From assembly GCA_963723165.1 (NCBI GenBank), contig CAVRPP010000012.1:1-64000 (forward strand): 64,000 bases of DNA, read 5' to 3'. This DNA comes from UBA4744 sp963723165. GTDB taxonomy: Bacteria > Actinomycetota > Acidimicrobiia > Spongiisociales > UBA4744. This document shows positions 36,771 through 44,909 of this stretch, piece after piece (position 1 is the first letter of the stretch; every line of letters starts with the position of its first letter). The position numbers and the translations under genes were made by a program. The notes under the pieces are model-generated. The model ran no database searches. It saw only the letters and a program-made list of their open reading frames with translations, and was not told the origin of the DNA.

Positions 36771-37499
36771 GTGAGCCCTGAACCGACCTACAAGAGCAGC
36801 CCTTCCTATACCCAGCATTTGGGCAGCAGCCGCCAGTATCTGCGGGACATCATTCTCGGCGTCAACGACGGACTGGTATCCATGTTCCTGCTCGTCGCCG
36901 GAGTTGTCGGAGGCGGCATGGCCACTCGTAGCGTCCTGCTCACCGGGGTCGCCGGGGCCATCGCCGGCGCCATATCAATGGCTTCGGGAGAGTACATCGC
37001 CACCAAAACCCAGGAAGAGGTTTTCGAAGGAGAGCTCGCCCTCGAAAAGAAGCACATCCGTGATTTCCGTGAGGATGAGTTAAGCGAGTTGAGCGACCTG
37101 CTGGAAGACATCGGTCTGGAGGGACCGCTTCGCGACGACGTTGTGGTGCACTTCGGCGAGAACGACGAGGCTCTTCTGAAAGTCATGACCGCACTGGAAT
37201 TCGGAGTAGTCAAGACCGAAAGGAGATCGCCCTACAGGGCGATGTTCATATCCGGCGGATTGTTCCTGGCCGGTGCGCTGCCCTCCGTTCTGCCCTTTGC
37301 GTTCGTGTCGAGCGCCTCGACAGGATTGTGGATTGCCACCATCGGAGCGGTCCTGGGATTGCTGGTCGTTGGGGCCGTGAAGACCTGGGCGACTCGCGGG
37401 GATCCGTTGCGGGCCGCTCTCGAGAACTTGTTGGTTGCTGCGGGCGGCGGCAGCCTGGCGTACGGCATTGGTGTCTTGTTCGATACGCTGGTGAACTGA
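36771..37499 (+). CDS. VIT1/CCC1-family divalent metal transporter
   Basis: 242 residues: SRQYLRDIILGVNDGLVSMFLLVAGVVGG is the diagnostic first helix, followed by AGAIAGAISMASGEYIATKTQEEVFEGELALEKKHI, then an acidic cytosolic metal-binding segment and three C-terminal helices. Relatives carry iron or manganese. The GTG start is used without a ribosome site. Confidence 0.88.
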   Translation: MSPEPTYKSSPSYTQHLGSSRQYLRDIILGVNDGLVSMFLLVAGVVGGGMATRSVLLTGVAGAIAGAISMASGEYIATKTQEEVFEGELALEKKHIRDFREDELSELSDLLEDIGLEGPLRDDVVVHFGENDEALLKVMTALEFGVVKTERRSPYRAMFISGGLFLAGALPSVLPFAFVSSASTGLWIATIGAVLGLLVVGAVKTWATRGDPLRAALENLLVAAGGGSLAYGIGVLFDTLVN

Positions 37500-37503
37500 A
37501 GAA

Positions 37504-37761
37504 CTATCCGTCGCGATAGCTGCGAATGCGGTCGGCCAGACCGAACCGGGAAGCTCGCACATCTACGAAGGCATCGGTGGCTTGGGCAAACCCTGTCGGA
37601 TCATCCGGCGAGACGATCATCGGGTCGCCCTCGACTACCACCTTGAATCGGAACGGGGTCAAGCGTTCCACCTGGACCTCGTCGAGCGGCCACGAGCCCA
37701 AACGGTTTGGCCCCGCCCATATCCGCAATCGCCGATTCTCGATCTGAATGTGGACCGGCAA
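37504..37761 (-). CDS. Conserved small protein of unknown function
   Basis: 85 residues with a beta-rich pattern, IENRRLRIWAGPNRLGSWPLDEVQVERL, then RFKVVVEGDPMIVSPDDPTGF and a helical end. The start is a TTG with no clear ribosome site, and the open frame extends upstream without a good start, so the N-terminus is uncertain. It converges on the VIT gene. No family was recognised. Confidence 0.5.
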   Translation of the reverse strand: MPVHIQIENRRLRIWAGPNRLGSWPLDEVQVERLTPFRFKVVVEGDPMIVSPDDPTGFAQATDAFVDVRASRFGLADRIRSYRDG

Positions 37762-37945
37762 ACCCGCGGCCGAATCACCTTGGTTTTGGATACGAGCTTC
37801 GAATTCGCCGATGGATTACCCCCAAGTGATCACATCCTACAGCTCCCTCAGCGAGCCGTCGTGCAACCGCTACAGCTGTTCCCCGCCAAGGAAATCGGAG
37901 TTTCAGATTCACCCCTCAAAAGCCGATAAGGACTGAGAAGCAGCA

Positions 37946-38200
37946 ATGTGCGAGGAGACCGAGAGAGTGTTCACCTTCCAGTGCACCCGATGCAGGAAGA
38001 AGCCCGCGATCATCACCCGGGGTCGCCGCGTGTTCCTGTGCCCGGATTGCGCCACTGGATCGCTGTGGTACGACATGGTTGGCTCGCTCATGGATCCCGA
38101 TGCGCCGGGTGTCCCCGTACCGGCGGCCGTTGAGGTAGAAGAAGAGGCTGCGGAGTCGTGGGCTGAAGGCCCGATCGACCCCTGGCAAGCCTCAGCCTGA
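37946..38200 (+). CDS. Zinc-ribbon-like small protein
   Basis: 84 residues with two CxxC pairs, FQCTRCRKKP and FLCPDCATG, which should bind one zinc. An acidic, disordered tail follows (VEVEEEAAESWAEGP). The ATG has GAGAAG upstream. Function is unknown. Confidence 0.65.
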   Translation: MCEETERVFTFQCTRCRKKPAIITRGRRVFLCPDCATGSLWYDMVGSLMDPDAPGVPVPAAVEVEEEAAESWAEGPIDPWQASA

Positions 38201-38321
38201 AACCCGGCTTACGAAAACAGGTCTGGCGGCCCCGCTTCTGAGTCACTCTGTCCTTGCCCGGGAGAGCCTGTTCGTATCCAGTCGGCCGGATGACGGATGC
38301 GAACCGCGGTAACGTCTGTGT

Positions 38322-38786
38322 GTGTACCGACGTGGTGGCATCGCCGTAGTCCTGGCCGGCCTCGTGCTGGGAATCCTCTTCCTGTTTTGGCCGCTGCAGT
38401 ATCAGACCGGGTGGGTTCGCTCCCGCCAGGAGGTATCGAAGGTATACGTGACCTGTGGCGTTCCCTACACGATCATTGCCGATCGAGAGTTCGGCGATGA
38501 GGCTCGGACTCCATGGATTCAATCCCAGTGTGTGCGGGCGGCGCGGACCCGGCTGGTCAATGTCGCGGTGGTCTCGTTGCCACTTCTCGTCCTCGGCGGC
38601 GCAGCGGTGGGGCGCGGCCGGTACCGGAGAGTTCCGCTCACCGATGTGCTCCGACCTCTTCCGACATTGCATTGGTGGCGGCGCCGCTCCGAGTGGCGAG
38701 CCCGCTCAGGCGACCTCAGCGTGGTGGATGATGGCACCGAGGTCGAAACCTCCGGGGAGAGTTCCGAACGTTCGACCCCACCCTGA
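38322..38786 (+). CDS. Two-helix membrane protein of unknown function
   Basis: 154 residues: a first transmembrane helix (IAVVLAGLVLGILFLFWPL), an extracytoplasmic loop with two cysteines (VYVTCGVPY, SQCVRAA), a second helix (VAVVSLPLLVLGGAAVG), and a polar tail. The start is GTG at 38322. Its 3' 81 bases overlap the end of the convergent AidB-like gene, so the tail after about residue 128 deserves caution. Confidence 0.55.
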   Translation: MYRRGGIAVVLAGLVLGILFLFWPLQYQTGWVRSRQEVSKVYVTCGVPYTIIADREFGDEARTPWIQSQCVRAARTRLVNVAVVSLPLLVLGGAAVGRGRYRRVPLTDVLRPLPTLHWWRRRSEWRARSGDLSVVDDGTEVETSGESSERSTPP

Positions 38787-40340
38787 ACCAAAACGCGAGG
38801 CGAGGAAGGCGTCGGCAGTAACTGCAGATCCGTACCGGATCATGAGCGAACCCTGCAGCACCAGGGCGAGTCTTTCGACCAATCGGCGGGCGTTGACCTC
38901 GACATCCTCGAGATCGGTCAATAGCTTCTTGATTTCAAGGATGGCCCCGTCCAACCGTTGGTCGGTCCCCGCGGCCAGGTCAATTTCAGCCAGGACCGCT
39001 TCGAGGGACTCCGGGGCACGGTTGAGCGCCCGCACGACGTCGAGCGCGATCACATTGCCGGAACCCTCCCACACCGAGTTCACGGGGCTCTCCCGGTAGA
39101 GCCGGGGCAGGTTGGATTCCTCGACGTATCCGTTGCCCCCCAGGCACTCCAGGGCTTCGGCCACAAGTATGGGTGTTCGCTTGCACACCCAGTACTTCCC
39201 GATAGAAGTAGCCATCCTGAGAAAGGACGCTTCGAACGGGTCCCGGCGTCGATCGAAAGCACCGGCCAGTCGCATCATCAACAGCGTCGCCGATTCGGAT
39301 TCGAGAACCAGGTCGGCGAGAACGTTTTGCATCAGCGGTTGGTTCACGAGAGTGTTTCCAAAGGCCGTACGATTCCGGCTGTGATGGACGGCTTGCGTCA
39401 CCGCCTGGCGCATGATGGCGGCTGAACCGATGACACAGTCGAGGCGGGTGTGGTTGATCATTTCGATGATGGTGCGGATCCCGGCTCCCTCCTCACCCAC
39501 CATTCGGGCCCGGGCGTCCTCAAACTCGATCTCCGCCGAGGCGTTGGATCGATTCCCCAGTTTGTCCTTCAGTCGCATGACGGTTATCCGGTTGGGTGCT
39601 CCTCCCGGCGCGAAGCGGGGCAGCAAGAAACAGGAAATACCGCCGGGCGCCCTGGCCACGACCAGAAAGGCATCGCACATGGGAGCCGAACAGAACCATT
39701 TGTGCCCGGTCAGCAGGTACTCGCCGCCGGGACCGCCGCCTTCGACCGGTGTGGCACTCGACAGGTTGGCCCGTACGTCGGAGCCGCCCTGTTTCTCGGT
39801 GAGAGCCATCCCCAGCAGCACTCCGGCCTTTTCCGCGGGGGGCGCGACAGACGGGTCGTAGGTCCGGGACAGGACGGCCGGTTCCCATTCGGCGGCAAGA
39901 TCCGGCTGCAACCGCAAGCTCGGTATCACCGATGTGGTCATCGAGATCGGGCAGCCGTGCCCCTGTTCGATTTGGCTCATCACGTAGAAACCGGCCGCCC
40001 GGGCTGCGTATGCGCCGTCGGGGCCGGCCTCCCACGGCAACGAATGCAGGCCCATCGACACCGAGAGGTCCATCAACGAATGCCAGGCGGGGTGATAGTC
40101 GACCCGGTCGATCCGGTGACCGTAGGGATCGTGGGAGATGAGGCGCGGAAGGTTGGCATTGGCGAGGAAACCCCACTCGATTACCTCGGCCGAGCCGACC
40201 CTCTCGCCAAATCCGTCGAGTTGATCGTGGGACCATGAACCTCCCTCGCGGCACAATGCCGCTTGCAGCGTGAGGTCGTTGCGGTACGGGTTGTAGTCGA
40301 TCAGCGGGGGCGGTTGGTTGAGTACCTGGTGCGTAGCCAC
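38706..40340 (-). CDS. AidB-like acyl-CoA dehydrogenase
   Basis: 544 residues, the size of AidB rather than classical acyl-CoA dehydrogenases. Motifs: MALTEKQGGSDVRANLS, LTGHKWFCSAPMCD, LKDKLGNRSNASAEIEF, and ALECLGGNGYVEESNLPRLYRE. FAD binding and an active-site arrangement follow the family. AidB relatives are linked to alkylation-damage protection or act on unusual acyl-CoA substrates; which applies is unknown. The ORF is intact. Confidence 0.88.
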   Translation of the reverse strand: MATHQVLNQPPPLIDYNPYRNDLTLQAALCREGGSWSHDQLDGFGERVGSAEVIEWGFLANANLPRLISHDPYGHRIDRVDYHPAWHSLMDLSVSMGLHSLPWEAGPDGAYAARAAGFYVMSQIEQGHGCPISMTTSVIPSLRLQPDLAAEWEPAVLSRTYDPSVAPPAEKAGVLLGMALTEKQGGSDVRANLSSATPVEGGGPGGEYLLTGHKWFCSAPMCDAFLVVARAPGGISCFLLPRFAPGGAPNRITVMRLKDKLGNRSNASAEIEFEDARARMVGEEGAGIRTIIEMINHTRLDCVIGSAAIMRQAVTQAVHHSRNRTAFGNTLVNQPLMQNVLADLVLESESATLLMMRLAGAFDRRRDPFEASFLRMATSIGKYWVCKRTPILVAEALECLGGNGYVEESNLPRLYRESPVNSVWEGSGNVIALDVVRALNRAPESLEAVLAEIDLAAGTDQRLDGAILEIKKLLTDLEDVEVNARRLVERLALVLQGSLMIRYGSAVTADAFLASRFGSGWGRTFGTLPGGFDLGAIIHHAEVA

Positions 40341-40366
40341 GGGATGCTCCTCGTCTTTCGCGAAAA

Positions 40367-41644
40367 CTACCCCGATGTTGAAGGTGGGTTGGCTCCGTCC
40401 CTCGTGTGCGCCGGACTGTGATCTGTCACCGCTTCGGCATTCCAGACGGCAGTCGAAATCAGGAATAGGGCGAACGCGACGATCAGTACCGGTCCGACCC
40501 TGACAATCGTCAGGAGTCCGATACGGTCGGCCAGGGCCGTGCCGAAAAGCGCCCCGACGGGGAGGGTTCCCCAGGCAATGGCGCGGGCGGTGGCCGTAAC
40601 GCGTCCGAGCAAATGGTCGGGGGTGTAGAGCTGGCGCATGGTGGTCATGGAAACGTTCACCCAGACCAAACCCATGAAGGCTCCAACCAGAATGGCGGAG
40701 ACCATCAGCAGACCGGTGGCAAACGTCATCGAGAAAAGCCCGGTTCCAAACAGAGTCAACCCGGCGATGAAGGCTCTGCCGATCCCGATGATTCTGATCA
40801 CCGGAGCGGCTGAGAATGCTCCAATCAAACCACCGACACCCATACCGACAACGAAGAGGCCAAGCTGGGCCGGGTCATCGGTTCCCAGGATCTTGGCACC
40901 GATCAGCACGAGCGCGGCCTCGATGAAACCCGTCACAAAATTGCCCAACGAACCGGCCAGGGTGGTGAGCCGGATCCGGGTGTCCTGCCAGAGGTGTAAC
41001 CAGCCCTCGACGATGTCGGCCACCAGCCGACCGGGGACCGGAAGGCGCCGATCGATCGGCGATCGAATGAAGAGGAATGACACGGCTGAGACGACGAAAG
41101 TCAGGGCGTTGAATGTGAATGCCGCGGCAAAGCCCAGAGATGCCACGATCAGCCCACCGGTGAGCGGTCCGAGCAGGAAAGCGAGTTGCTGGGAGAGGGA
41201 AAGCCTGCTGTTGGCCGTGGCCAGCAAACGAGGAGGCACAACGCCGGGCAGGAACGATTGCAGTCCGGCATTGAACGAAGCGGCCAGGCTCCCCACGAGG
41301 AAAGAGAACGGGAGCAGCATCCAAACCTGGAAATCCGCACTGGTCGACAGAATGGCGAGAACGACGAAGGCGGCGGCCCGCAGCAGATCGCCTGCGATCA
41401 AGATGGGTCTGAGGCGAAACCGGTCGAGCACGACGCCGCCCAGGAAGCCGAAAAGGAGAGTCGGGATGTTCTCTGCGGCCGATACGAGACCGAAGTCGAA
41501 CGCCCGATTGCTCAATTCGTTCAAGAACAGCGGGATGGTCAGATAGGCGATGTAATCCCCGTAGAGCGAAACGGTTTGGCCGATCCACACTGCCGCGAAA
41601 TCGTCGCCCATGCCGACTTCTCTGTGCTTGCCGCGTTGTGCCAT
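40367..41644 (-). CDS. MFS transporter
   Basis: 425 residues, twelve hydrophobic segments, with the MFS-3-type (enterobactin exporter-like) pattern: FAAVWIGQTVSLYGDYIAYLTIPLF at the start and ENIPTLLFGFLGGVVLDRFRLRPILIAGDLLRAA between helices 2 and 3. It is likely a proton-driven drug or siderophore exporter. The ATG at 41644 has no good ribosome site; an internal Met at residue 12 (MGDDF) is the alternative start. Confidence 0.88.
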   Translation of the reverse strand: MAQRGKHREVGMGDDFAAVWIGQTVSLYGDYIAYLTIPLFLNELSNRAFDFGLVSAAENIPTLLFGFLGGVVLDRFRLRPILIAGDLLRAAAFVVLAILSTSADFQVWMLLPFSFLVGSLAASFNAGLQSFLPGVVPPRLLATANSRLSLSQQLAFLLGPLTGGLIVASLGFAAAFTFNALTFVVSAVSFLFIRSPIDRRLPVPGRLVADIVEGWLHLWQDTRIRLTTLAGSLGNFVTGFIEAALVLIGAKILGTDDPAQLGLFVVGMGVGGLIGAFSAAPVIRIIGIGRAFIAGLTLFGTGLFSMTFATGLLMVSAILVGAFMGLVWVNVSMTTMRQLYTPDHLLGRVTATARAIAWGTLPVGALFGTALADRIGLLTIVRVGPVLIVAFALFLISTAVWNAEAVTDHSPAHTRDGANPPSTSG

Positions 41645-41670
41645 GGCGCCAACACCCTAACCTTGGACAG

Positions 41671-41692
41671 CGGCGATCATGATCGGCGATCA
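41671..41692. promoter_or_regulatory. Direct repeats in a divergent promoter region
   Basis: CGGCGATCA occurs twice, 13 bp apart (41671 and 41684), around the palindrome GATCATGATC, between the MFS gene start (41644) and the holin-X gene (41735). A shared operator is possible; nothing in the sequence names the regulator. Confidence 0.3.
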
Positions 41693-41734
41693 CGCGGTGG
41701 TAGCCTCACGGAGTCCAGACTGAGAGAACAGACA

Positions 41735-42034
41735 ATGAGCAACATCAACGAATTGCCCCAGTTGGCCGGAGAGCTCGTCGAGCTTTCGAAGCAGTACCTT
41801 CAGCAGGAGACGCTCGAGCCTGCCAAACGACTCGGGAAGGTGGCAGGCCTCAGTGTGGGGGCCGGACTCCTGGTTGCCATCGGTGTGATTCTTCTTGCGA
41901 CCGCCGGTATGCGATTCTTGATCGAGGTCTTCCCGGAAGGCGGGTTATGGACCGCGCTGGCGTTGTTCACGTCTGCGCTCGTCTCAGCCGGGGCGGCCGG
42001 CATCATTGTATGGAGGGCAACTCGCGATGGTTGA
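41735..42034 (+). CDS. Actinobacterial holin-X family membrane protein (PF07332-like)
   Basis: 99 residues: INELPQLAGELVELSKQYLQQETLEPAKRLGKVAG, an amphipathic helix, then two hydrophobic helices (AGLLVAIGVILLATAGM and LFTSALVSAGAAGIIVW). The ATG follows GAGAG. Actinobacterial proteins of this type are cellular rather than phage holins. It overlaps the next gene's ATG by eight bases, implying translational coupling. Confidence 0.75.
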   Translation: MSNINELPQLAGELVELSKQYLQQETLEPAKRLGKVAGLSVGAGLLVAIGVILLATAGMRFLIEVFPEGGLWTALALFTSALVSAGAAGIIVWRATRDG

Positions 42035-42218
42035 ACGAGCTGATATCGAAGCTAAGGCCAGGCAAATCGAACAGGCGCTGATGGAAACCAAGGAGAACGC
42101 TCAGGACAAGGCAGTGGTAATCGCCGTAGCGGTGGTGGCCGTGATCGCCTTGGCGTTCCTCCTCGGCAGACGGCGCGGCAAAAAGGGTGCCGCCATCATC
42201 GAGGTCTTCAAAGCCTGA
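42027..42218 (+). CDS. Small single-pass membrane protein coupled to holin-X
   Basis: 63 residues starting at ATG 42027, which overlaps the end of the holin-X gene by eight bases. A basic/charged N-terminal helix (VERADIEAKARQIEQALMETKE) is followed by one transmembrane segment (AVVIAVAVVAVIALAFLLG) and an RRRGKKG tail. The pair is probably one membrane unit; the role is unknown. Confidence 0.65.
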   Translation: MVERADIEAKARQIEQALMETKENAQDKAVVIAVAVVAVIALAFLLGRRRGKKGAAIIEVFKA

Positions 42219-42236
42219 TCGAGTGACCGACCTGGG

Positions 42237-42434
42237 TCAGACTCCCGGCGGGGTGAACCGGATCGTCACCGCGTCCCCGGGACGGAGTTTCTTCTTGTAG
42301 ACGCGAGCCTTGGCCGGTTTCGAGGAACGCCACCACACGACGAAGAGCATGGCTGCGCCGAGGGCGACGAGGTTGGCGTCGCCGGTTCGCAATCCACGGA
42401 AGGCGTTGGCCAGGCCACGCTGTAACAGGTTCAT
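42237..42434 (-). CDS. 65-residue membrane-associated protein of unknown function
   Basis: ATG at 42434, LLQRGLANAFRGLRTGD then a short hydrophobic segment (VALGAAMLFVVWW), a basic stretch (AKARVYKKKLRPGD) and a C-terminal strand. The AT-rich upstream region lacks a clear ribosome site. It is convergent with the holin-X pair. No family was recognised. Confidence 0.45.
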   Translation of the reverse strand: MNLLQRGLANAFRGLRTGDANLVALGAAMLFVVWWRSSKPAKARVYKKKLRPGDAVTIRFTPPGV

Positions 42435-42468
42435 GCAAAGCAGGATAGGCGACTTAAAGTGGGGACAC

Positions 42469-42567
42469 ATGCGTAACGAAAAGTTCGTGAGGGTGGTTGT
42501 CTGGCTGGTGGTCATCTCGATGGTGCTCACCCTGGCGATCAGCTTCGGATCCCTGCTGTTCTCTTGA
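42469..42567 (+). CDS. 32-residue membrane peptide heading the sulfur-carrier operon
   Basis: ATG at 42469 after GGGGA gives a peptide, MRNEKFVRVVVWLVVISMVL then a hydrophobic end, with one transmembrane helix. Its TGA overlaps the TTG start of the sulfur-carrier gene (TTGA), so the two are translationally coupled. It is short, but the ribosome site and the coupling support it. Function unknown. Confidence 0.55.
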   Translation: MRNEKFVRVVVWLVVISMVLTLAISFGSLLFS

Positions 42568-42761
42568 AAGTCATCCTCAGGCATCCAAAGCGGGAAGTCA
42601 CTGTGGATGGGCCGTGCCTGGTGCGCGAGCTCCTCGGTCGGCTGGATATCGTGCCCGAGTCCGTATTGGTGATCCGTGGCAACGAGTTGCTGACCCGCAG
42701 CGATCGGGTCGGGGCCGACGACGTCATCGAGCTCCGCCCGGTAATTTCCGGCGGGTCCTGA
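42564..42761 (+). CDS. ThiS/MoaD/TtuB-like beta-grasp sulfur carrier
   Basis: 65 residues with the ubiquitin-like pattern: VILRHPKREVTVDGPCLVRELLGRL, VPESVLVIRGNELLTRSDRVGADDVIELRPVISGG plus a terminal Ser. The family needs an exposed C-terminal Gly-Gly for adenylation and thiocarboxylation; here one Ser follows, so trimming may be needed. It starts at TTG overlapping the upstream stop and is followed one base later by the TtuA-like gene, which supports a TtuB role in tRNA thiolation. No E1-like activator is visible in the window. Confidence 0.8.
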   Translation: MKVILRHPKREVTVDGPCLVRELLGRLDIVPESVLVIRGNELLTRSDRVGADDVIELRPVISGGS

Positions 42762-42762
42762 G

Positions 42763-43671
42763 ATGAACTGTCGGGTCTGTAAGCAACGCGCCGCCGTTGA
42801 GGTCCGGCGTCACAATGCAGCTTTCTGTCCGGACCATTTCGTTGAGCATGTTCAACGTCAGGTCGCCCGGACGATTGACGACTACGACATGTTCGGACCA
42901 GAAGACCGGCTGGTGCTGGGGGTGTCGGGGGGGAAGGACAGTCTGGCGTTGTGGGACATCCTCACCCGTCTCGGCTATTCCGTTGATGGGGTCTACCTGC
43001 ATCTCGGCATCGGTGAGTACAGCTCCGAGAGCCTCGCGCTGTCGAAGAACTTCGCCGAGGAACGAGGTCTGGCGCTGGACGTCGTTGACCTGCCAGCCGA
43101 GTACGGTTTCTCGATTCCTCGAGCGGCAGCCTCCCAGAGCAGGAGCGCCTGCTCGGTATGTGGATTGTCCAAACGGTATCTCCTCAACCAGGCCGCCGCC
43201 GGTTACGACGTGCTGGTGATGGGTCACAACCTCGACGATGAAGCTGCCACGTTGCTCGGCAATGTCCTGAAGTGGAATACCGAGTATCTCGGCCGTCAAG
43301 CTCCAGTGCTGCCTGCCGTCGACGGTCTGGCCAGGAAGGTCAAGCCGTTGATACGGGTAGCCGAGCGTGAAACGGCCGCGTATGCCGTTCTGCGCGGGAT
43401 TGACTACGAGGTCGAGGAGTGTCCAATGGTGGCGGGCAACACGATCAACCGTCTCAAAGAGCGGATGAGTGTGCTCGAAGGGAAGTCACCGGGAGTGAAG
43501 CAACAGTTCCTTTTTGGATTTCTCGAACGGGGTGCCGACCATTTCGAGAACCTCGACCAGGCCGATCTGAGAGCGTGCGGTTCGTGCGGGAGCCCGACCA
43601 CGTCGGATGTGTGCGCCTTCTGCCGGGTTCGGGATCGGGCTACCCGGCCTCGCCTGGAGCGCGACTCATGA
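42763..43671 (+). CDS. TtuA-like tRNA 2-thiouridine synthetase (T-loop uridine-54 type)
   Basis: 302 residues. The N-terminal zinc finger has Cys3/Cys6/Cys22/His25; the ATP pyrophosphatase P-loop is SGGKDS (residues 55-60). Iron-sulfur ligands Cys130 and Cys133 (ACSVCG) and Cys220 (EECPM) match the [4Fe-4S] site of TtuA. A C-terminal zinc ribbon has Cys272/275/284/287. The enzyme would transfer sulfur from the carrier protein to uridine in tRNA. It is sandwiched between the sulfur carrier and trmI. Confidence 0.85.
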   Translation: MNCRVCKQRAAVEVRRHNAAFCPDHFVEHVQRQVARTIDDYDMFGPEDRLVLGVSGGKDSLALWDILTRLGYSVDGVYLHLGIGEYSSESLALSKNFAEERGLALDVVDLPAEYGFSIPRAAASQSRSACSVCGLSKRYLLNQAAAGYDVLVMGHNLDDEAATLLGNVLKWNTEYLGRQAPVLPAVDGLARKVKPLIRVAERETAAYAVLRGIDYEVEECPMVAGNTINRLKERMSVLEGKSPGVKQQFLFGFLERGADHFENLDQADLRACGSCGSPTTSDVCAFCRVRDRATRPRLERDS

Positions 43672-44453
43672 CCAGGCCCCTGGCTCCGGATGACGACTGC
43701 TTGCTGATCGACGCCAAAGGCAGGTACTACCTGATCCGGCTCACCGAAGAGGGTGTGTTCCATTCCCACCTCGGTCGACTGCCGCACGCCGACATCATCG
43801 GCGTCCCGGAGGGCAGCTCGGTCCGGTCGGAGAAGGGGAGTCCACTGGTGGTGCTGCGGCCGCGGTTTTTCGATTATGTCCTGAAGATGAAACGGGGCGC
43901 CCAGGTGGTCTACCCCAAAGACATCGGACCGATCCTCGTCTATGCCGACATCGCCCCGGGATCGCTGGTCCTCGAAGCCGGCACAGGTTCGGGAGCTCTT
44001 ACGATGGCGCTGCTGCGGGCTGTCGGCCCGGAGGGGCGGGTCGTCAGCATCGAGCGTCGAGAAGACCACGCCGAGCATGCCCGCCAGGCCATCGATCGCT
44101 TCTTTGGAGGGTTGCCCACCAATCTCGAGTTACGGATCGGGGACGTCGAGGATTTCGTGAAAGACGTGGAACCGGACCGGATCGTGCTCGACCTCCCGCA
44201 GCCCTGGGATGTCGTCGAGGGGGCGGTTGATTCACTGCAGGGTGGGGGAGTGTTCTGCTCCTATGTCCCGACGGTGCCCCAGATGCAGCAGACCGTGGAA
44301 GCGCTCCGCGGTAGCGGTTCCTTCGTGGAGCTCGCCTCGTTCGAGACCTTCTTGCGGACCTGGAATGTCGACGGCAGATCTGTGCGGCCGGATCATCGGA
44401 TGGTCGGGCACACCGGCTTCATAACCGTGGCCAGGAAAGTGGTGCCCGCCTGA
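43668..44453 (+). CDS. trmI: tRNA (adenine-N1)-methyltransferase, m1A58 (TrmI)
   Basis: 261 residues. The N-terminal region LIDAKGRYYLIRL and VVYPKDIGPILVYADIAPG is typical of TrmI; the SAM motif is VLEAGTGSGALTMALLRAVG, followed by DRIVLDLPQPWDVV. Homologues form tetramers that methylate A58 in the T-loop. The ATG overlaps the thiolase stop (ATGA). In Mycobacterium the trmI gene also lies near mpa, as here. Confidence 0.92.
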   Translation: MTRPLAPDDDCLLIDAKGRYYLIRLTEEGVFHSHLGRLPHADIIGVPEGSSVRSEKGSPLVVLRPRFFDYVLKMKRGAQVVYPKDIGPILVYADIAPGSLVLEAGTGSGALTMALLRAVGPEGRVVSIERREDHAEHARQAIDRFFGGLPTNLELRIGDVEDFVKDVEPDRIVLDLPQPWDVVEGAVDSLQGGGVFCSYVPTVPQMQQTVEALRGSGSFVELASFETFLRTWNVDGRSVRPDHRMVGHTGFITVARKVVPA

Positions 44454-44523
44454 GGGCGGTAGTTCATCCGAGGGCTGAACGTTCGTCGGTTTCGCCGAGC
44501 GTCCGACCTACCGGGACCCCGGT

Positions 44524-44769
44524 TCACGGTTCGATGAAGATGCACTCTCCCGGGCATTCTTCAGCGGATTCGATCGTCAAATCTTCCTGCCCGGCAGGGA
44601 CCACAGCCACTCCGGCGGAGCCTTCTTCGTTGCCTTCCGAGGCGGCAAAGATCTTCTCTCCCTCGCGGACATAGGCCAACCCGTCGTCGAGGAGCACAAA
44701 AACGTCGGGGGCGATTTCCTCGCACAACCCATCTCCTGTGCAGAGGTCTTGATCTATCCATACCTTCAT
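44524..44769 (-). CDS. Monocluster ferredoxin
   Basis: 81 residues. The first Cys set is DLCTGDGLCEEIAPDVF and the last ECPGECI, giving a 3Fe-4S-type arrangement with Cys spacing near C-x5-C and C-x3-C, and an acidic insertion (EGEKIFAASEGNEEGSAG). Such ferredoxins often serve cytochrome P450 or other oxidoreductases. It is divergent from mpa. Confidence 0.85.
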   Translation of the reverse strand: MKVWIDQDLCTGDGLCEEIAPDVFVLLDDGLAYVREGEKIFAASEGNEEGSAGVAVVPAGQEDLTIESAEECPGECIFIEP

Positions 44770-44885
44770 GGTGTGCTCCTGGTAGCCAATCGTTGTGAGC
44801 GCGACGATAAATCCTAGCGAGGGGAGTAACTTGCACGCGAATTGCTGGGAGCAGAGAGACCCATGGAGAAGTACTGCCTTGTTCG

Positions 44886-44891
44886 TATACT
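44886..44891 (+). promoter_or_regulatory. Candidate -10 box of the proteasome operon
   Basis: TATACT lies 19 bases upstream of the mpa ATG, followed by a good ribosome site GAGGTGA. No -35 box is obvious. This would be the first promoter for mpa-dop-pup-prcB-prcA. Confidence 0.4.
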
Positions 44892-44909
44892 GAAATGGCG
44901 AGGTGAGCT

